A DNA stretch of 64,000 bases from Paralithodes platypus. Lineage: Eukaryota > Arthropoda > Malacostraca > Decapoda > Lithodidae. The position numbers and the translations under genes are program-made. Of the stretch, positions 63,156 to 64,000 are shown piece by piece. The stretch spans positions 14,524,164 through 14,588,163 of the forward strand of contig CM064571.1 in the NCBI GenBank assembly GCA_032716605.1. The letters run 5' to 3'. Each line of letters starts with the position of its first letter. Within the stretch, counting starts at the first letter, position 1. Below the pieces are notes generated by a model. The model worked only from the letters and a program-made list of their open reading frames with translations, was not told the DNA's origin and did not search any database.

Positions 63156-64000
63156 TGGCGCAGTGTATATCAGTATCTGAACCTACATGGAGAACCTGCA
63201 CTACCTAGCTGAGGCTGCAGCTGCTGTGGAAGCCGGCTTGCCGCCATGCGGTCCCTACCCTGCTACATCTACCTCCCAACCGGTCGAGCCTTCATTGCCC
63301 GATGCCCATACCCATCCATCATCTACTTGAATGAAAGGATCGACGCCCTCCAATCGAGTAACGCCACCTTTCTACAGCATCACCAGGACCAGCAACCTCC
63401 ACAACTACAACATCGCCCCGCGACAGCTCCACCACCGCCCCGCCAGGATCTACAACATCGCCCCGTGACAGCTCCACCACCGCCCCGCCAGGATCTCCAG
63501 CCCCACCAGCCTCTACAACATCAGCCCCAGGCCAGTAATGTTATCCACCAGGCTGACCCATCCTTTGCCTCACACCCCACCAGTGATACACTTATTCATC
63601 CCTCTACACAGACACCCACACCTCATACATCTCCCCATGTCTCAGTGCCCCACCATATGCCAGTTCCCCATGTCTCAGTGCCCCACCATATGCCAGTTAC
63701 CCATGTCTCAGTGCCCCACCATATGCCAGTTACCCATGTCTCAGTGCCCCACCATATGCCAGTTATTCCCCACATGTCTTTGTTACATATGAACATGACT
63801 GATCCCCTTACCCACCCTATCAAGAGCGAACATCCCACACCCTCCCCATCTGACGGCCAGGCCCACACTGGTGTCGGTAGCGACGGTCGGTATTATGGCG
63901 GGCATTATGCCCCCCCTGGCTATCGTACGGCTGCCACCAACCCTCACGGCGCAGCCTCTTATGCGCATGACGTCACCCATCACACGACGGCCCCTCCCCT
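63156..64000 (+). CDS. Start of element D gag-like region, incomplete
   Basis: An ATG at 63189 opens a frame beginning MENLHYLAEAAAAVEAGLPP that stops after 46 codons at about 63330. Another frame, open from 63324 to the window end, reads NERIDALQSSNATFLQHHQ, then Gln/Pro/His-rich sequence, four 11-residue repeats of HVSVPHHMPV type, and a Gly/Tyr/His-rich end. This looks like one gag N-terminal region broken by a frameshift near 63325. No zinc knuckle or enzyme motif is reached before the window ends. Confidence 0.5.
63636..63767 (+). repeat. 33-bp in-frame minisatellite, four units
   Basis: Units start CATGTCTCAGTGCCCCACCA at 63636, 63669, 63702 and 63735, exactly 33 bp apart, nearly identical, each encoding 11 residues. 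Shadow ORFs on the other strand also show the repeat. Confidence 0.95.

Overview
This window looks like intergenic DNA from a large, repeat-rich invertebrate genome, most plausibly an arthropod and perhaps a decapod crustacean. The evidence is indirect. There is no bacterial gene organisation and no convincing host protein-coding gene. Almost every protein-like stretch is a retrotransposon fragment (RTE-like, CR1/L2-like and jockey-like LINEs, Gypsy-type LTR elements). Poly(A)- and (ATT)n-tailed copies and tRNA-derived SINEs are present. Unique-looking stretches are rich in TAGGCCTA-type words and short TTAGG runs. One run of exactly 100 N (10140-10239) is an assembly gap. The taxonomic guess is inference only.

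Region 1-11 kb is a graveyard of LINEs. It holds a 5'-truncated LINE reverse-transcriptase relic (1559-3288) broken by a 500-bp retroposon with a perfect 15-bp target duplication. An RTE-like LINE (3290-9345) follows, split first by a TTAA-flanked piggyBac-like MITE (3995-4634) and again by a CR1-like LINE (5043-7663). Then come a dispersed repeat (about 9430-9920) and a LINE C-terminus next to the N gap.

Region 11-19.3 kb has no credible coding sequence. It contains non-autonomous DNA elements and inverted repeats: an inverted-repeat element at 11012-11658; a TIR element (13208-14546) inside one copy of a 117-bp tandem duplication whose other copy keeps the empty site; a TTAA-flanked MITE (14931-15198); a hairpin repeat (16782-16965); and a 1.84-kb TIR element with a TAT target duplication and an internal minisatellite (17136-18979).

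Region 19.3-37.4 kb is a four-level nest. The outermost layer is a TIR DNA transposon E (19321-37441) with dispersed CCGAACCATC motifs. Inside it is LTR retrotransposon A (minus strand, 20683-36901), with LTRs of about 3.2 kb, a gag-like ORF and a repetitive proline-rich reading frame but no pol. The promoter-side LTR of A contains a nearly complete two-ORF LINE (29535-35357). The 3' end of that LINE's ORF2 is replaced by a piggyBac-like MITE (30202-30639). A tRNA-Arg-like SINE (36917-37121) sits one step outside A.

Region 37.5-64 kb is a second nest. Gypsy-type element B (minus strand, 37519 to about 62933) has LTRs related to those of A plus gag, protease, RT, RNase H and integrase, so it is the likely autonomous relative of A. 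It is decayed: its integrase has lysine where the catalytic glutamate belongs. B is interrupted by a jockey-like LINE (41993-45290) and, inside the protease, by plus-strand Gypsy-type element C (50533-60283). C has a SCAN-like gag, a CCHC knuckle, a protease and an internally deleted pol. Its 5' LTR carries a nested solo LTR (52182-53924) that is absent from its 3' LTR. The upstream-side LTR of B is cut by element D, whose 212-bp LTR and start of gag run off the window end.

The biology here is therefore a stratified record of transposition: autonomous and non-autonomous partners (B and A), several MITE families, and empty-site evidence inside the window that fixes the order of several insertions.
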